DNA from: 20CM-2-55-15 sp963738025
GTDB taxonomy: Bacteria > Acidobacteriota > Terriglobia > 20CM-2-55-15
DNA: 64,000 bases
Reading direction: 5' to 3'
Assembly: GCA_963738025.1 (NCBI GenBank)
Contig: CAVTWA010000011.1
Coordinates: 706,477-770,476 of the forward strand
Part shown: positions 1 to 8,113 of the stretch, piece by piece
How the letters are laid out: each line of letters opens with the position of its first letter
How positions within the stretch are numbered: the first letter of the stretch is position 1
The notes under the pieces: generated by a model
Told to the model about the DNA's origin: nothing
The model's database searches: none
The model's input: the letters and a program-made list of their open reading frames with translations, nothing else
Position numbers and translations under genes: made by a program

Positions 1-113
1 TCGTGAGAAACTACCGCCTCAAGTGGTCGATAGTTCGTGAGAATTCACAACGAAGCCGTCAAACGATTGATTTACAAAAGTTTCCGTTGAGCTGCACGAG
101 TTGGCTTTGACCA

Positions 114-752
114 ACACGTGTTCGTCGCGATCGACAGGTGTTCGTCACGATTTACACGTGTTCATCACGATCGACACGTGTTCGTCGCGATCGACACGTG
201 TTCGTCGCGATCGACACGTGTTCGTCACGATCGACACGTGTTCGTCGCGATTTACACGTGTTCGTCACGATTTACACGTGTTCGTCACGATTTACACGTG
301 TTCATCACGATCGACACGTGTTCGGCGCGATCGACACGTGTTCGTCGCGATCGACACGTGTTCGTCACGATCGACACCTGTTCGTCGCGATTTACACGTG
401 TTCGTCACGATTTACACGTGTTCGTCACGATTTACACGTGTTCGTCGCGATCGACACGTGTTCGTCACGATCGACACGTGTTCGTCACGATCGACACGTG
501 TTCGCCACGATTGACACGTGTTCGTCACGATCGACACGTGTTCGTCGCGATCGACACGTGTTCGTCACGATCAACACGCGTTCGTCGCGATCGACACGTG
601 TTCGTGCGCGATCGACACGTGTTCGTCGCGATCGACACGTGTTCGTCGCGATCGACACGTGTTCGTCACGATCAACACGCGTTCGCCGCGATCGACACGT
701 GTTCGGCGCGATCGACACGCGTTCGTCACGATCTACACGTGTTCGTTGATTT
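114..752. repeat. 20-bp tandem repeat array, about 31 units
   Basis: From 121 to 741 the sequence is an uninterrupted head-to-tail array of a 20-bp unit, consensus TTCGTCGCGATCGACACGTG; partial units flank it. Units vary mostly at two places: GCGA or ACGA at positions 7-10, and TCGA or TTTA at positions 11-14. One unit (601-621) carries an extra G, which shifts the phase. Each unit contains the palindrome ACACGTGT. A higher-order period of 140 bp is visible: units at 161-300 and 301-440 match except for two bases. Another block (541-600) recurs at 642-701. Because 20 is not a multiple of three, every frame reads the same 20-residue peptide series, so the long open frames here are a by-product. 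There are no spacers, so it is not CRISPR. Function unknown. Confidence 0.95.
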
Positions 753-760
753 CGATACTC

Positions 761-796
761 TGAATTGGCCCACTTCGATGCTTTGATTTGGCCCAC
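761..796. repeat. IS21-type terminal direct repeats
   Basis: TGAATTGGCCCAC (761-773) recurs as TGATTTGGCCCAC (784-796), a 12/13 match. Repeated short motifs near the end are typical of IS21-family elements, and an istA-like remnant starts about 60 bp downstream. I read this as the left end of that decayed element, abutting the tandem array. Confidence 0.5.
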
Positions 797-853
797 CCCT
801 GAACCAGAACCTGCGACCGTGTAAGACAGGAATGTAGTCGGCACGAGGCGGGT

Positions 854-1316
854 TTGGACAGGAGACGAAAAGTGGAGCTATTTGAACAAATCAGGCGTGA
901 GTTCGAGTGTGGATCGGCTGCGTCAGTCAAAAGCGTGGCGAAGAAGTTCAGCGTGCATCGACGAATGGTGCGGCAAGCACTGGCGGACGCAAACCCTCCA
1001 GGGCGGAAGATTCCCGAGCGAAAGCGCCCGCGAATCGATTCCGTTGCGGAGTTCCTCGATCAGATTCTGGCTGGCGACGGCAACGCGCCTCGGAAGCAGA
1101 AACACACGATGTGGAGGCGGATTCAAGAGGCCGGAAAGCCGGGTGGCCGAGTCGACGGTTCGGCAATATGTACGCGAACGCAAGCGGGAGTTGGGATTGT
1201 TGAAACGGGAAACCTTCGTGCCGCATAGCTATAACTGGGGTGTTGAAGCTCAAGTCGACTGGTGCGAAGCCTATGCCGATGTCGACGGCCGTCGCGAGAA
1301 ACTGCGGTTTCCCTAA
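854..1316 (+). pseudogene. IS21-family transposase (IstA) N-terminal remnant
   Basis: The reading frame from 854 (TTG) encodes an N-terminal helix-turn-helix region (EQIRREFECG ... SVAKKFSVHRRMVRQAL) typical of IstA. Near 1135-1145 the sense passes to the next frame, continuing as STVRQYVRERKRELG and VDWCEAYAD, the start of the integrase-like domain. It stops at 1314-1316, far short of the usual length of about 400-500 residues, and no istB ATPase follows. It is therefore frameshifted and 3'-truncated and should not be active. The identification rests on family recall of the HTH and the VDW motif. Confidence 0.75.
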
Positions 1317-1383
1317 AACACATGGTTTCGGGCCGCGGCTTATGGCCCGTTTGGCTTGAGCATAATCTAATATAGGCACTGAT

Positions 1384-2161
1384 ATGCCTAAGAGGATTGT
1401 AGATCGAGCGACGGGACAGACGATATTTCGTTATCGCGGCCATGAGATGTCGGGACTTCTGCCGACCGTCCTTTACAAATACCTTCCGTCGCAGTATGCA
1501 AACGCCCTGATCGAGGAGGGCGAGGTGATGTTTTCTACGTTATCGTGGTTCAAGCAGTTGGAAGATCAGCGGCGGGGAGATCTCCTCGAAGGCATTTAAG
1601 TGCACCGGCCAGAGAACGGTTTGGAAATCACAATGGTCCATCGGGTGGGCGACCCCAGCATGACTGGGCAGCGGCGCACCTTATCGCAAGAATCTCTATG
1701 AGGTCATTGGACAAGATCACATTTTCATCTATTCAACTTCACTACAGCCTGGGCTGAGCCAGTTTTCAAGCGGAAGTGACGAAAGCGCATGCGTCGAGAT
1801 TCACAGTCCCGCGAAGTTTTTTGGACGCCTAAAGGCAAGATTGCGCAAATGGCCGCGCATCGGCAAGACGGCAGTCATTCACGACCGCGTTCGCTACTAT
1901 GCAACGACAGATCTGCCCGGGACGACCTACGCGTTGCCAGACCGTATCGTTTTCCATAAACACGAAACATTTGCGGAACAATGTGAATATCGCTTCGCGT
2001 TCGGTACGCGAGGCGACGTATTCGACTTTGAACGCGTGCAGTTGTCGTTACGATCGTCTGGCGCTATATCCCAACCTCGGAACTTGAACACCTCCGAACA
2101 CCGGCTTAAGGTTCAGATTGGGTCGCTGATGGATTGCTGCCGAGTCGTAGAGACACGTTGA
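1384..2161 (+). pseudogene. Broken DUF2971-like gene
   Basis: The frame from 1384 reads a segment (LYKYLPSQYANALIEEGEV then FSTLSWF) resembling the start of DUF2971-type proteins. A TAA at 1597-1599 interrupts it; the same frame continues to about 1680. The sense then moves to the next frame (YEVIGQDHIFIYSTS, KFFGRLKARL, FAEQCEYRFAFGTRG) up to the stop at 2159-2161. One in-frame stop plus one frameshift mark this as a decayed gene. DUF2971 proteins often occur in accessory or defence-associated regions, but their biochemical role is not established and none is claimed here. Confidence 0.6.
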
Positions 2162-2547
2162 CGTGCCACAAAAACCCGAGCAGGCGAGCAGGCCCCGCTC
2201 ATCTTCGCTGTGTGCCACGCTCCTCGCGGAATCACAAGCGAGCGTCCCGCATTAAGCGCAACCTCCCTCACGTCATCGGGAAGGTCCAGCAAAAACGTCG
2301 CACTGCCTTCAAGCATGAACAGGAGTTCGCCGCCCACTGGATGCATTTCCCAATTCGTCCAGTCGGCATTCATGGTCAATACTGTCAGCAGTGTGAATCC
2401 TGTGCCGTCGCCGCTCGGCGGCGCGCAGATTGCTAACCAACAGTGTGTCCTGAGCAGTTCGGATGTGCACTCACCGCTGGCTCCGCAACCGATCGCTTCT
2501 CTCACGCCTCGTGAGCCATCTCTTCGGCGCAGCCTGGGTGCCCGCAA
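2113..2547 (-). CDS. Cupin-domain protein, probably a remnant
   Basis: The C-terminal two thirds read as a cupin: MHPVGGELLFMLEGSATFLL followed by a glycine turn and IPRGAWHTAK, matching the two cupin motifs (metal-binding His/Glu and a later His). The first 25-30 residues are basic and low complexity and overlap the 3' part of the Cys-rich gene at 2502-2663. The true start is therefore unclear, and the gene may be N-terminally truncated. No ribosome binding site is obvious at the nominal start. A small-molecule-binding or enzymatic role cannot be specified. Confidence 0.5.
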   Translation of the reverse strand: MRAPRLRRRDGSRGVREAIGCGASGECTSELLRTHCWLAICAPPSGDGTGFTLLTVLTMNADWTNWEMHPVGGELLFMLEGSATFLLDLPDDVREVALNAGRSLVIPRGAWHTAKMSGACSPARVFVARQRVSTTRQQSISDPI

Positions 2548-2663
2548 TTACAGGATAGCTCGGTCAGTTTGCGCATGTCGTGGCAATAGGCGCTGCAGTA
2601 TTTTTCAGCTCGGGGGGCCGGACAATTACATGCTGGATGCGCGCATTTTTGATTCTCAGCCAT
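2502..2663 (-). CDS. Small Cys-rich metallothionein-like protein
   Basis: A 53-residue protein starting at the ATG at 2663, chosen because GAGGAGG lies about 8 nt upstream. It carries nine Cys and several His in the patterns CAHPACNC, EKYCSAYC and CNCGHPGC, similar to bacterial metallothioneins of the SmtA/BmtA type. Such proteins bind Zn or other soft metals in the cytoplasm through clustered thiolates. The assignment is by motif pattern only; a zinc-finger-like role is the alternative. It lies in a minus-strand cluster of small genes and overlaps the nominal 5' end of the cupin remnant. Confidence 0.75.
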   Translation of the reverse strand: MAENQKCAHPACNCPAPRAEKYCSAYCHDMRKLTELSCNCGHPGCAEEMAHEA

Positions 2664-2840
2664 TTGATCTGCCTCCTCATCCGCCAATTTCAGCGGTTGG
2701 ATCATAAAAGCGAATTTGGAACCTTTGAATTGGGTGAAAGGGAAAAAGGGTCAGACCCTCTCGAAATCCCACCACAACTGGGGCTGACCCCTCATCCGTC
2801 TCCGCCGGATTTCGAAATATCATCAGTGGTCAGCAGCCGC

Positions 2841-3182
2841 CTAGATGATTTCGATTTTCGTGGCGATCTTGGCGGACTCACGTTCGTTATAATGCACTCT
2901 CATTTTCATACCCTGTCTCACTACCGCAGGCTTGCCGTCGTTTTCGGGTGCGACCAATTCGGTTTGATCGGTATACGAGAACTGCATTTCGTTGTCGGCT
3001 GCTTTCAGCGTAAGGACTCTAGCGTTTTGGTCGATGCCCATCAGAATCCCTTCGACAATCTTCGGCTCTTGAACCTTCGGGTCCTGAACCTTTGGATCCT
3101 GTGCCACGGCCGTTCCGCTCACCAACGTAGCGACGAGTAAAAGCGCCGCGCACACACCAGTCCACATTTTTAAGGTGGTCAT
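2841..3182 (-). CDS. Small exported protein, unknown function
   Basis: A 113-residue protein with a clear signal peptide (hydrophobic run at residues 8-22, then AVAQ as a likely cleavage site). A short DPKVQ/EPKV repeat follows, then a compact domain with alternating hydrophobic residues that looks like a small beta barrel (ILMGIDQNARVLTLKAADN). AGAAGGAGA sits just upstream of the ATG. The pattern 'GxLxxxDxxxxxLTLK' occurs in small exported proteins of soil bacteria, some called DUF5666-like, but I do not recognise a defined family. Probably periplasmic. Confidence 0.8.
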   Translation of the reverse strand: MTTLKMWTGVCAALLLVATLVSGTAVAQDPKVQDPKVQEPKIVEGILMGIDQNARVLTLKAADNEMQFSYTDQTELVAPENDGKPAVVRQGMKMRVHYNERESAKIATKIEII

Positions 3183-3723
3183 CGCTGTCTCCTTCTAAGA
3201 TAAATCTCCAGACTGGACTGTGCGGCGCAACAACCCTGCCAAACACAGATCGCCGAAGGTTCATTTGTACTCTGTAGTATTTGGAGCGATCCTTCGAGGC
3301 CAATGGCGGAAACCACATGGTGGAAGGGCGAGTCCGTTTCAGGAAAAATTTGCACGCGTTAAGCGGTGTTCACTTTGTCCCAAGTAGTGCCACTCTGTCC
3401 CGAATGCTCAAGTCTCGCGCTCTGCGATGGCCATGAGACGGTGCCGAAGTCGGACTTGGCGGTCACTGCCTGCACGGCGGAAATAAGCGGCTCGGAGGAT
3501 TACTCCGCGAAAATCACCAGGATGTCCCACAGTTGACGTATAACCGCTACGCTCCTTTTTATATAGGGACAAAATAGAGTCCACAGACCTTATGCAAACA
3601 CTGCGGATCGGAGGAGGAGATCCGTCCGCTTCCGCTTTTCGTCCGCCGGTCCTGCGGTGGCGGATGCCTCGGCACCCAATTTTACTTTCCCCTTTAGGAG
3701 ACCTCCTGCCCAACGGATTCAAC
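3183..3723. other. No confident gene (3183-3723)
   Basis: Several frames are open, including a minus-strand frame at 3408-3734, but none has a ribosome binding site, a recognisable motif or plausible composition. The region holds short dyads such as GATCTCCTCCTCCGATC-like stretches and may be debris of mobile DNA. The start of the exported gene's 5' region (3183-3200) carries its ribosome binding site. Confidence 0.5.
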
Positions 3724-3981
3724 TCAAGTCGCAAAATATTTGCGGTATATTTCCTCTAGGGTGGCTTCAATCAATTTACGGTTCGGCTCGAAAGAATTTC
3801 CCGGAATCCGAATCCGCTCGCCCTTCAGGCCCTTAGCCCGATTGCGCAGCATTCTCGAGTAATCCATGGCATAGTTATGCGCCGCAGCCTCCGAAATCCC
3901 GCCGCAGTAGAGAACGGTTTCTTCGTTGAAACGTAACAAGGCAGCGTCAATGTTGGCATGAGATGGTTTAGTTGACTTCAC
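3724..3981 (-). CDS. Hypothetical protein, 85 aa
   Basis: A compact soluble protein (starts MKSTKPSHANIDAAL, ends LEEIYRKYFAT) with mostly helical, charged composition and no transmembrane segment or signal. GGAGGG lies about 6 nt before the ATG, which supports translation. I do not recognise the family. It lies alone on the minus strand in the accessory region. Confidence 0.65.
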   Translation of the reverse strand: MKSTKPSHANIDAALLRFNEETVLYCGGISEAAAHNYAMDYSRMLRNRAKGLKGERIRIPGNSFEPNRKLIEATLEEIYRKYFAT

Positions 3982-4489
3982 TTAATCCCTCCGGAGATTT
4001 TCCATCTCAGAAAGCTAAAAAGTTTCAGGCTTACGCGCGGAATATGCCGCACAATTGCAATTTACGGCAGATTTCTTAGTCCAAAGTACCGCTCGGGGCC
4101 AAGCCGAATTCCACGTGAATCAGACAGGGCTTGGAACCGCGCATGAGGTCAGCCCAACCCACAATGATTGCAGACCGGAGAATTCGCTCGAGATTTTGAT
4201 CTTGTTTCGCCTTCATGATCGCTCGCTTTCCAATCGCAATTTCTTGCGAAGTGCTGCGTTCTCTTGTTCCACCCCGCACACAAGCTTGCGCTTAAGAAGA
4301 GATACCAGCTGTGCACAATTGCACAGCTTGTACGAACGTTTCCCGACGCTTACCTGCGGAAAACGCGGTAGTAGTTTTGCATTTCTTTCATCAGTTGTTG
4401 TGAAGTCGGTATACGGGACGTGGATTTGTTGACTCGCCAGTCTACGGGATACCGGTTACCCGCCAATTGAGGTGTGAATTGCGTCTGGT
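3982..4489. other. Mostly empty; one weak small frame
   Basis: On the minus strand a frame from the ATG at 4216 to 4076 encodes about 46 residues (MKAKQDQNLERILRSAI ...) with a poor ribosome binding site; it could be a small gene but cannot be called. Nothing else in the interval looks coding. The stretch 4300-4330 is a short palindromic run (TGTGCACAATTGCACA) with symmetry around CAATTG, a possible protein-binding site. Confidence 0.3.
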
Positions 4490-4651
4490 ATGCCAGCACC
4501 GGAAGTTCACAAACTCATAGCTGCAAAGCCTCATGAAATCACAGCCGCGCTGGATGCGCATCACGCTGAAGGATGGAAGGCAACATCAATGACTTTTGAT
4601 CCAACCAAAGGCGAACTCATTGTGTTGATGTATCTGACGAATCAGAAGTGA
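4490..4651 (+). CDS. Small hypothetical protein, 53 aa
   Basis: The ATG at 4490 opens a 53-codon frame (starts MPAPEVHKLIAAKPHEITAA, contains DAHHAEGWKATSM, ends MYLTNQK). Its 'H..EGWK..SMTFDPTKGELIVLMYL' layout resembles the small DUF4177-like fold, one helix followed by beta strands. A weak GAGGTG lies 15 nt upstream. The even amino-acid composition favours a real gene, but the evidence is modest. Confidence 0.5.
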   Translation: MPAPEVHKLIAAKPHEITAALDAHHAEGWKATSMTFDPTKGELIVLMYLTNQK

Positions 4652-4742
4652 TCGTAAACGTTCACCGAGTCTGTGTTCGCATTGCGGCGAAGGCCGTGGA
4701 AGCAGAAGCAACCACGGCCGGGGGAGGCTATCCGGTGCGGGG

Positions 4743-4970
4743 TTACAGCTTGTTTATCTTCTTTTTTAGCGCCTTCAATTGGTTAATTCGCTGATCATGA
4801 GCAAGAACGGCGCTATCCATTCCATCTGCCGATTTCCCACGATCCTCAAGCGCTCGGAGTTCACGCTTCAAGAAGTCAACGGCAATGCTTTCGGTCTCGA
4901 TGCCTTGATCAATCGCGAACATCATGAGTTCGATTTCCCCTATGCTGAAATCCATTTCCTTGGGTGTCAT
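4743..4970 (-). CDS. Hypothetical helical protein, 75 aa
   Basis: A short, highly charged protein (MTPKEMDFSIGEIELMMFAI ... RINQLKALKKKINKL) predicted to be helical, possibly coiled coil at the C-terminus. A GGAGGG-type ribosome binding site lies about 10 nt upstream of the ATG at 4970. No family recognised. The sequence reads as a standalone cytoplasmic protein. Confidence 0.65.
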   Translation of the reverse strand: MTPKEMDFSIGEIELMMFAIDQGIETESIAVDFLKRELRALEDRGKSADGMDSAVLAHDQRINQLKALKKKINKL

Positions 4971-5043
4971 CGCGTATCAGCTCCCTCCTTCTGTTCTCCA
5001 ATAGTTGCTCAAAGTCACGCAACCGTGCTTCGATGGGTCCTAG

Positions 5044-5268
5044 TGTAGTGTCCAAGAATTAACTGGACGACCTCTTACCAGGTTGCGTGGTCACGCCTGG
5101 TCACGTCGGTCACGCCGTTTTGAGGCCTTTTTGCCGATTTTGTCCGCCGTAAGTGACTGAAGTTATTAACAGCACTAGGATGGAAAAGACCTACGAATCC
5201 GATTGTCGGAGCCATCTTTAACACTCCGTTGTTAATTTTACTGTGTAGTGTCCAAGAATTAACTGGAC
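5044..5268. repeat. Pair of 25-bp direct repeats, 200 bp apart
   Basis: The same 25 bp, beginning TGTAGTGTCC and ending AACTGGAC, occur at 5044-5068 and 5244-5268. No gene lies between. A motif beginning TGTA... on both sides suggests two copies of an insertion-sequence end left after deletion, or a small non-coding direct-repeat unit. The wider gap 4971-5343 holds no other feature I can support. Confidence 0.7.
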
Positions 5269-5343
5269 AGATCCTTTGCCAATCGCGCTGCACTACGTGC
5301 GTTCGTTTGGAACGTCTTCAGCTTTGGTTCCGTGGTGACCCCG

Positions 5344-5601
5344 TTACAGCCGGTGCACCACGTGCAGCGCCGTTTGGTCCGCACCCGCCAACACCGTAGA
5401 TACCGTGCCGAAAAGCTTATCTTTAGGCGAACAGACGGTAACTTTTGTTCCGATCGGCCATTCGTCGCGTGCGCCTAGAATGACAAATTCGTCAATGCAG
5501 TCTAAATGCCCGAAAACGCTTTTGGCGCTAATCCGGCTTCGGCCAATGAGGGCCGCTGGCTCGCCATCGATCATTATTTCGGTCGATAGCTCTCGATTCA
5601 T
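5344..5601 (-). CDS. Hypothetical protein, third gene of a small operon
   Basis: An 85-residue soluble protein starting at the ATG at 5601 (MNRELSTEIMIDGEPAALIG) with a beta-rich pattern (DEFVILGARDEWPIGTKVTV). The ATG overlaps the upstream gene's stop as ATGA, so translation is probably coupled. The longer frame reaching 5895 would overlap two upstream genes in another frame and is rejected. Family not recognised; the layout resembles small beta-barrel adaptor domains, but this is only an impression. Confidence 0.6.
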   Translation of the reverse strand: MNRELSTEIMIDGEPAALIGRSRISAKSVFGHLDCIDEFVILGARDEWPIGTKVTVCSPKDKLFGTVSTVLAGADQTALHVVHRL

Positions 5602-5696
5602 ACCATGAAACCTCGAACGATCCATGCGAGGACTGAAATAAGGCCCTGAATGAGAAGCGCTGGAATGGCGATTGAAGCGGCAATCAACCCGGTCAT
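5598..5696 (-). CDS. Tiny membrane peptide, about 32 aa
   Basis: Starting at the ATG at 5696, only 2 nt after the stop of the preceding gene, this frame encodes one hydrophobic helix (MTGLIAASIAIPALLIQGL and on to WIVRGFMV). Its stop overlaps the next gene's ATG. A longer version from an ATG at 5735 (45 aa) is possible but has no better ribosome binding site and overlaps the upstream gene. It is very probably a single-pass membrane protein of the operon. Function unknown. Confidence 0.55.
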   Translation of the reverse strand: MTGLIAASIAIPALLIQGLISVLAWIVRGFMV

Positions 5697-5698
5697 CT

Positions 5699-6079
5699 TC
5701 AGTTTGTTGACCTTCTTCTGACCGTGAATCCCCATCGCGTTGGAATCGGATTCCCGTTCGCGTCCAGATAGGTCTCCTTCTGATAGTTCTCCCAAGGTCC
5801 GTGTTCGATATTCTTGTCGGGGTTCTTAGAGAAATCAGAAATGACTTTACCGGCCACATCCAGAGGAACGTCTCTGGAAAACTCAGCATAGCCAAGATTA
5901 GGCATTTCGATCACGTTGCCTGGGTCATCTGGAATCCAGCCCGCGGGCGTCCGTTCGACTGCATAATCTGTAGGAGAAAAGTCTCTCGTTCCCTCGAAAA
6001 AGACCAAAATGAGCAAAGCTGCCCCTGGCACAGTGAGCACCCATCCTATGCTACGAAACCCTCGAATAATGTTGCTCAT
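5699..6079 (-). CDS. Small membrane-anchored hypothetical protein
   Basis: A 126-residue protein with an N-terminal hydrophobic anchor (residues 12-28: WVLTVPGAALLILVFF) and a soluble remainder (VIEMPNLGYAEFSRDVPL, FSKNPDKNIEHGPWENYQ). GGGGGAGA is placed just upstream of the ATG at 6079. It is the first of three tightly packed minus-strand genes with 2-nt spacing and ATGA overlap, so all three are probably co-translated and may act together at the membrane. Family not recognised. Confidence 0.65.
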   Translation of the reverse strand: MSNIIRGFRSIGWVLTVPGAALLILVFFEGTRDFSPTDYAVERTPAGWIPDDPGNVIEMPNLGYAEFSRDVPLDVAGKVISDFSKNPDKNIEHGPWENYQKETYLDANGNPIPTRWGFTVRRRSTN

Positions 6080-6181
6080 GCGCCATCTCCCCCAACTCGC
6101 GTTCGTTCATGTGTTCGGAATTATCAGACCCGGGGACGTGAGAAGCAAGGAAAGCAGCAGGCGCGAGGAATGGTTCGAGGG

Positions 6182-6425
6182 TTAATAGCTGAAGGCGGGT
6201 GGTATTTGGAATGGCGGCGCGTCATCTTTAGCAGCTGTCGTTGCCGCGCGCGCTGGAACGAGTCGAAAATACGGCCCTGCCGGCGCAGTGGCTGGCTCCG
6301 GCGTCAAGCGACTCGTCGACTTGCTCCAGCCGCCGAAGCCGTAGCGCAGGAGTCCGCAAAACCGCGCAAGAAAACTGAGAATCCGCACCGTGGGCGCACC
6401 CGATTCTTCGCACTTGTGTCGCGGT
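6182..6425 (-). pseudogene. Possible 3' exon of an intron-interrupted zinc-ribbon gene
   Basis: Directly after the group II intron 3' end, the minus strand has an open frame (HKCEESGAPTVRILSFLARF and on to IPPAFSY) ending at 6182. The intron lies inside a gene that begins at 7215 with the zinc-ribbon start MTHLHCPQCQSRDI. Joining the two would give CPQC...HKC, a plausible four-ligand zinc ribbon. This is inference from frame and motif; no splice test is possible here, and the intron has lost its 5' part, so splicing cannot occur now. Confidence 0.35.
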
Positions 6426-6491
6426 AGGGACGACCATCGCTGATCGCCCCCCGCACAGATCCGTACGAGCGCTTCAACGCATACGGCTCTT
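6420..6491 (-). ncRNA. Group II intron domains V and VI (3' end)
   Basis: On the minus strand, from the stop codon of the reverse transcriptase, AGAGCCGTATGCG is followed by GTACGGATCT, which pair as the domain V hairpin, and then GTGCGGGGGGCG and CGTCCCTACCGC as domain VI and intron end. These match the usual bacterial 'GAGCCGT...ACGG..CT..GTGCGGGGG' arrangement. Domain V is the catalytic core of the ribozyme. The intron 5' part is missing (see the adjoining gene), so the ribozyme is incomplete. Confidence 0.75.
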
Positions 6492-7215
6492 ACCTTGGAT
6501 GGGTGGCGGCGAAGCGTGAATCAGGATAAGGATGCAGAACTCGGGGTATGGGAATCCACCGCTCTAAGATGGGATTGAGACGATCCCACTTCACCCTGGC
6601 GCGTTGACTGCGGCGGATCAAAACGCCCCGCCACAACCATCGAACGCGACACATGAAGACACGCAACTGACCTGTATTACCGGGAACGGCATGATATTGG
6701 TAATACCCCAGCACAACCTTCCGAATCCATGCACCAACCTCGATCGTACGATGATGTTTCCGAAAGCGAAGTTCAGCCTTAATGGCTTTCAGCTTCGCGA
6801 CCATCCGCTTCTTCGCCGTGATTCGCCAGACGATGAATGGTCCGGTGGTGAGCTGCCCACAGAAGTGGGTGAAACCCAGGAACGTGAAGGTTTCCGGCTT
6901 TCCCTCGCCACGCCGTTGTCGGTTTCGAGCGGCGTACCGCCCGAACTCGATCAGCCGTGTATTATCCGCGTGTAGTTCCAAACCGAACTTCGCCACTCGC
7001 TCCCGAAACTCCGCAAGGAAGCGATCGGCATCGACTCGATTCTCGAAACCCAACACAAGATCATCGGCGTATCGAACAACCACAACGGTGCCCGTTGCCA
7101 CTTTCTTGCGCCAAGCCTCGACCCACAGATCGAAGACGTAATGCAGATAGCCGAGCATGCCCTCGTAGAAAGCGATGTCTCGGCTCTGACATTGTGGGCA
7201 ATGGAGGTGCGTCAT
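6490..7215 (-). pseudogene. 5'-truncated group II intron reverse transcriptase/maturase
   Basis: Residues from about 20 onward are the C-terminal half of a group II intron-encoded protein. They comprise the catalytic YADD box (VVRYADDLVLGF), the thumb (FTFLGFTHFCG) and the maturase X region (WIRKVVLGYYQYHAVPGN, RVRWLWRGVLIRRSQ). The N-terminal half of the reverse transcriptase is missing; at about 7160 the frame runs into unrelated sequence, MTHLHCPQCQSRDIAFYEG, which looks like the zinc-ribbon start of the host gene. The host gene's ATG overlaps the stop of the ArdC-like gene (ATGA). The intron is a deletion remnant and is presumably immobile. Confidence 0.8.
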
Positions 7216-8036
7216 TCGGCACCGCCTTGCGTGGTCCGCTCGACGCCGGCTTTTAGGATCTTGTCCGCAACGGCAAAGATCTTTTGTGCGCTGCGTTCAG
7301 CAATCGTGCCACCTTGCAGCCAGTTCTGAATATATCCGCGGCAGTATTCGGCACCATCCATGGCGAGGGACTCCAGACAAAACAGCGCGACGGATTCGGC
7401 CTCTACTTCTTTCAGGTTCCGCGGTAACGCGTCGGAATCGTGGAAGGCCTCGGACGTATGGCCTAACTCGATGTGCGCCAATTCATGGAAAGTGGTCTTA
7501 GCGGGCAGCTGTGCGACGGGATTAATGGCGATCTGTCGACCTTTGGCGTATCGCTGACAGTTGCCGTTGAGCATTTCGAACGGGATTTCCTGAACGTTCA
7601 AAGCCTGCAATGCACCTGCTCTGTTCCATGCCGGTATGGCCGGCACCTGGTATTGCGCTCCATCCGTCTGCGACAACATGAACCAGCTACGACGGAATAC
7701 GAAGCGCTTGAACGTGATTTCCGTTTCTGCTTCAGTCGGATTTTCACCTTCTTCTTTGACGGTACGTTTGCACGTGACTGGCATGCACAGCTCGATAGCC
7801 TTTTGCCCCTTTTTCACGTATCGCCCCAGTTCTTTCCAGCGATTGAACGATGCGAGCGGCCCTAACTGAATTCCGCGCCGATTCGCTTGAATCAGAGCGA
7901 GAATCTGATTACCAAGGCTGTAATTCCAAAACATGGAATACGCTTTCATTAGCGTTCCCGGTTTGGTAACGGCCTCTTCTAAAAGTTGTCGGAATTGAAT
8001 CTCTTCGTGACGTTCGGTAGGCTTGCAGTCAGCCAT
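7212..8036 (-). CDS. ArdC-like antirestriction protein / zincin metallopeptidase
   Basis: A 274-residue protein with the two-part ArdC layout. The N-terminal single-stranded-DNA-binding domain runs from residue 10 to about 125 (GNQILALIQANRRGIQLGPL, F..W..LGRYVKKGQKAI). The C-terminal zincin domain has HELAH at 184-188 followed by LGH. ArdC proteins on plasmids and conjugative elements protect incoming DNA from restriction. GGGAGG precedes the ATG. It is followed with ATGA overlap by the zinc-ribbon/intron gene, and an RHH regulator lies upstream; the set looks like a fragment of a conjugative or integrative element. Confidence 0.8.
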   Translation of the reverse strand: MADCKPTERHEEIQFRQLLEEAVTKPGTLMKAYSMFWNYSLGNQILALIQANRRGIQLGPLASFNRWKELGRYVKKGQKAIELCMPVTCKRTVKEEGENPTEAETEITFKRFVFRRSWFMLSQTDGAQYQVPAIPAWNRAGALQALNVQEIPFEMLNGNCQRYAKGRQIAINPVAQLPAKTTFHELAHIELGHTSEAFHDSDALPRNLKEVEAESVALFCLESLAMDGAEYCRGYIQNWLQGGTIAERSAQKIFAVADKILKAGVERTTQGGAE

Positions 8037-8113
8037 GACGACCTCCCATAAAGGTTGTTTTGGTTAGGCTCGGTTCGGTGCTCTAACACCGGGCCGGGCC
8101 GCTCTTTGGATGT

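Noticed and set aside
114..752. CRISPR-like array
   Set aside because: The units are directly adjacent with no unique spacers and no cas genes nearby; it is a simple tandem repeat.
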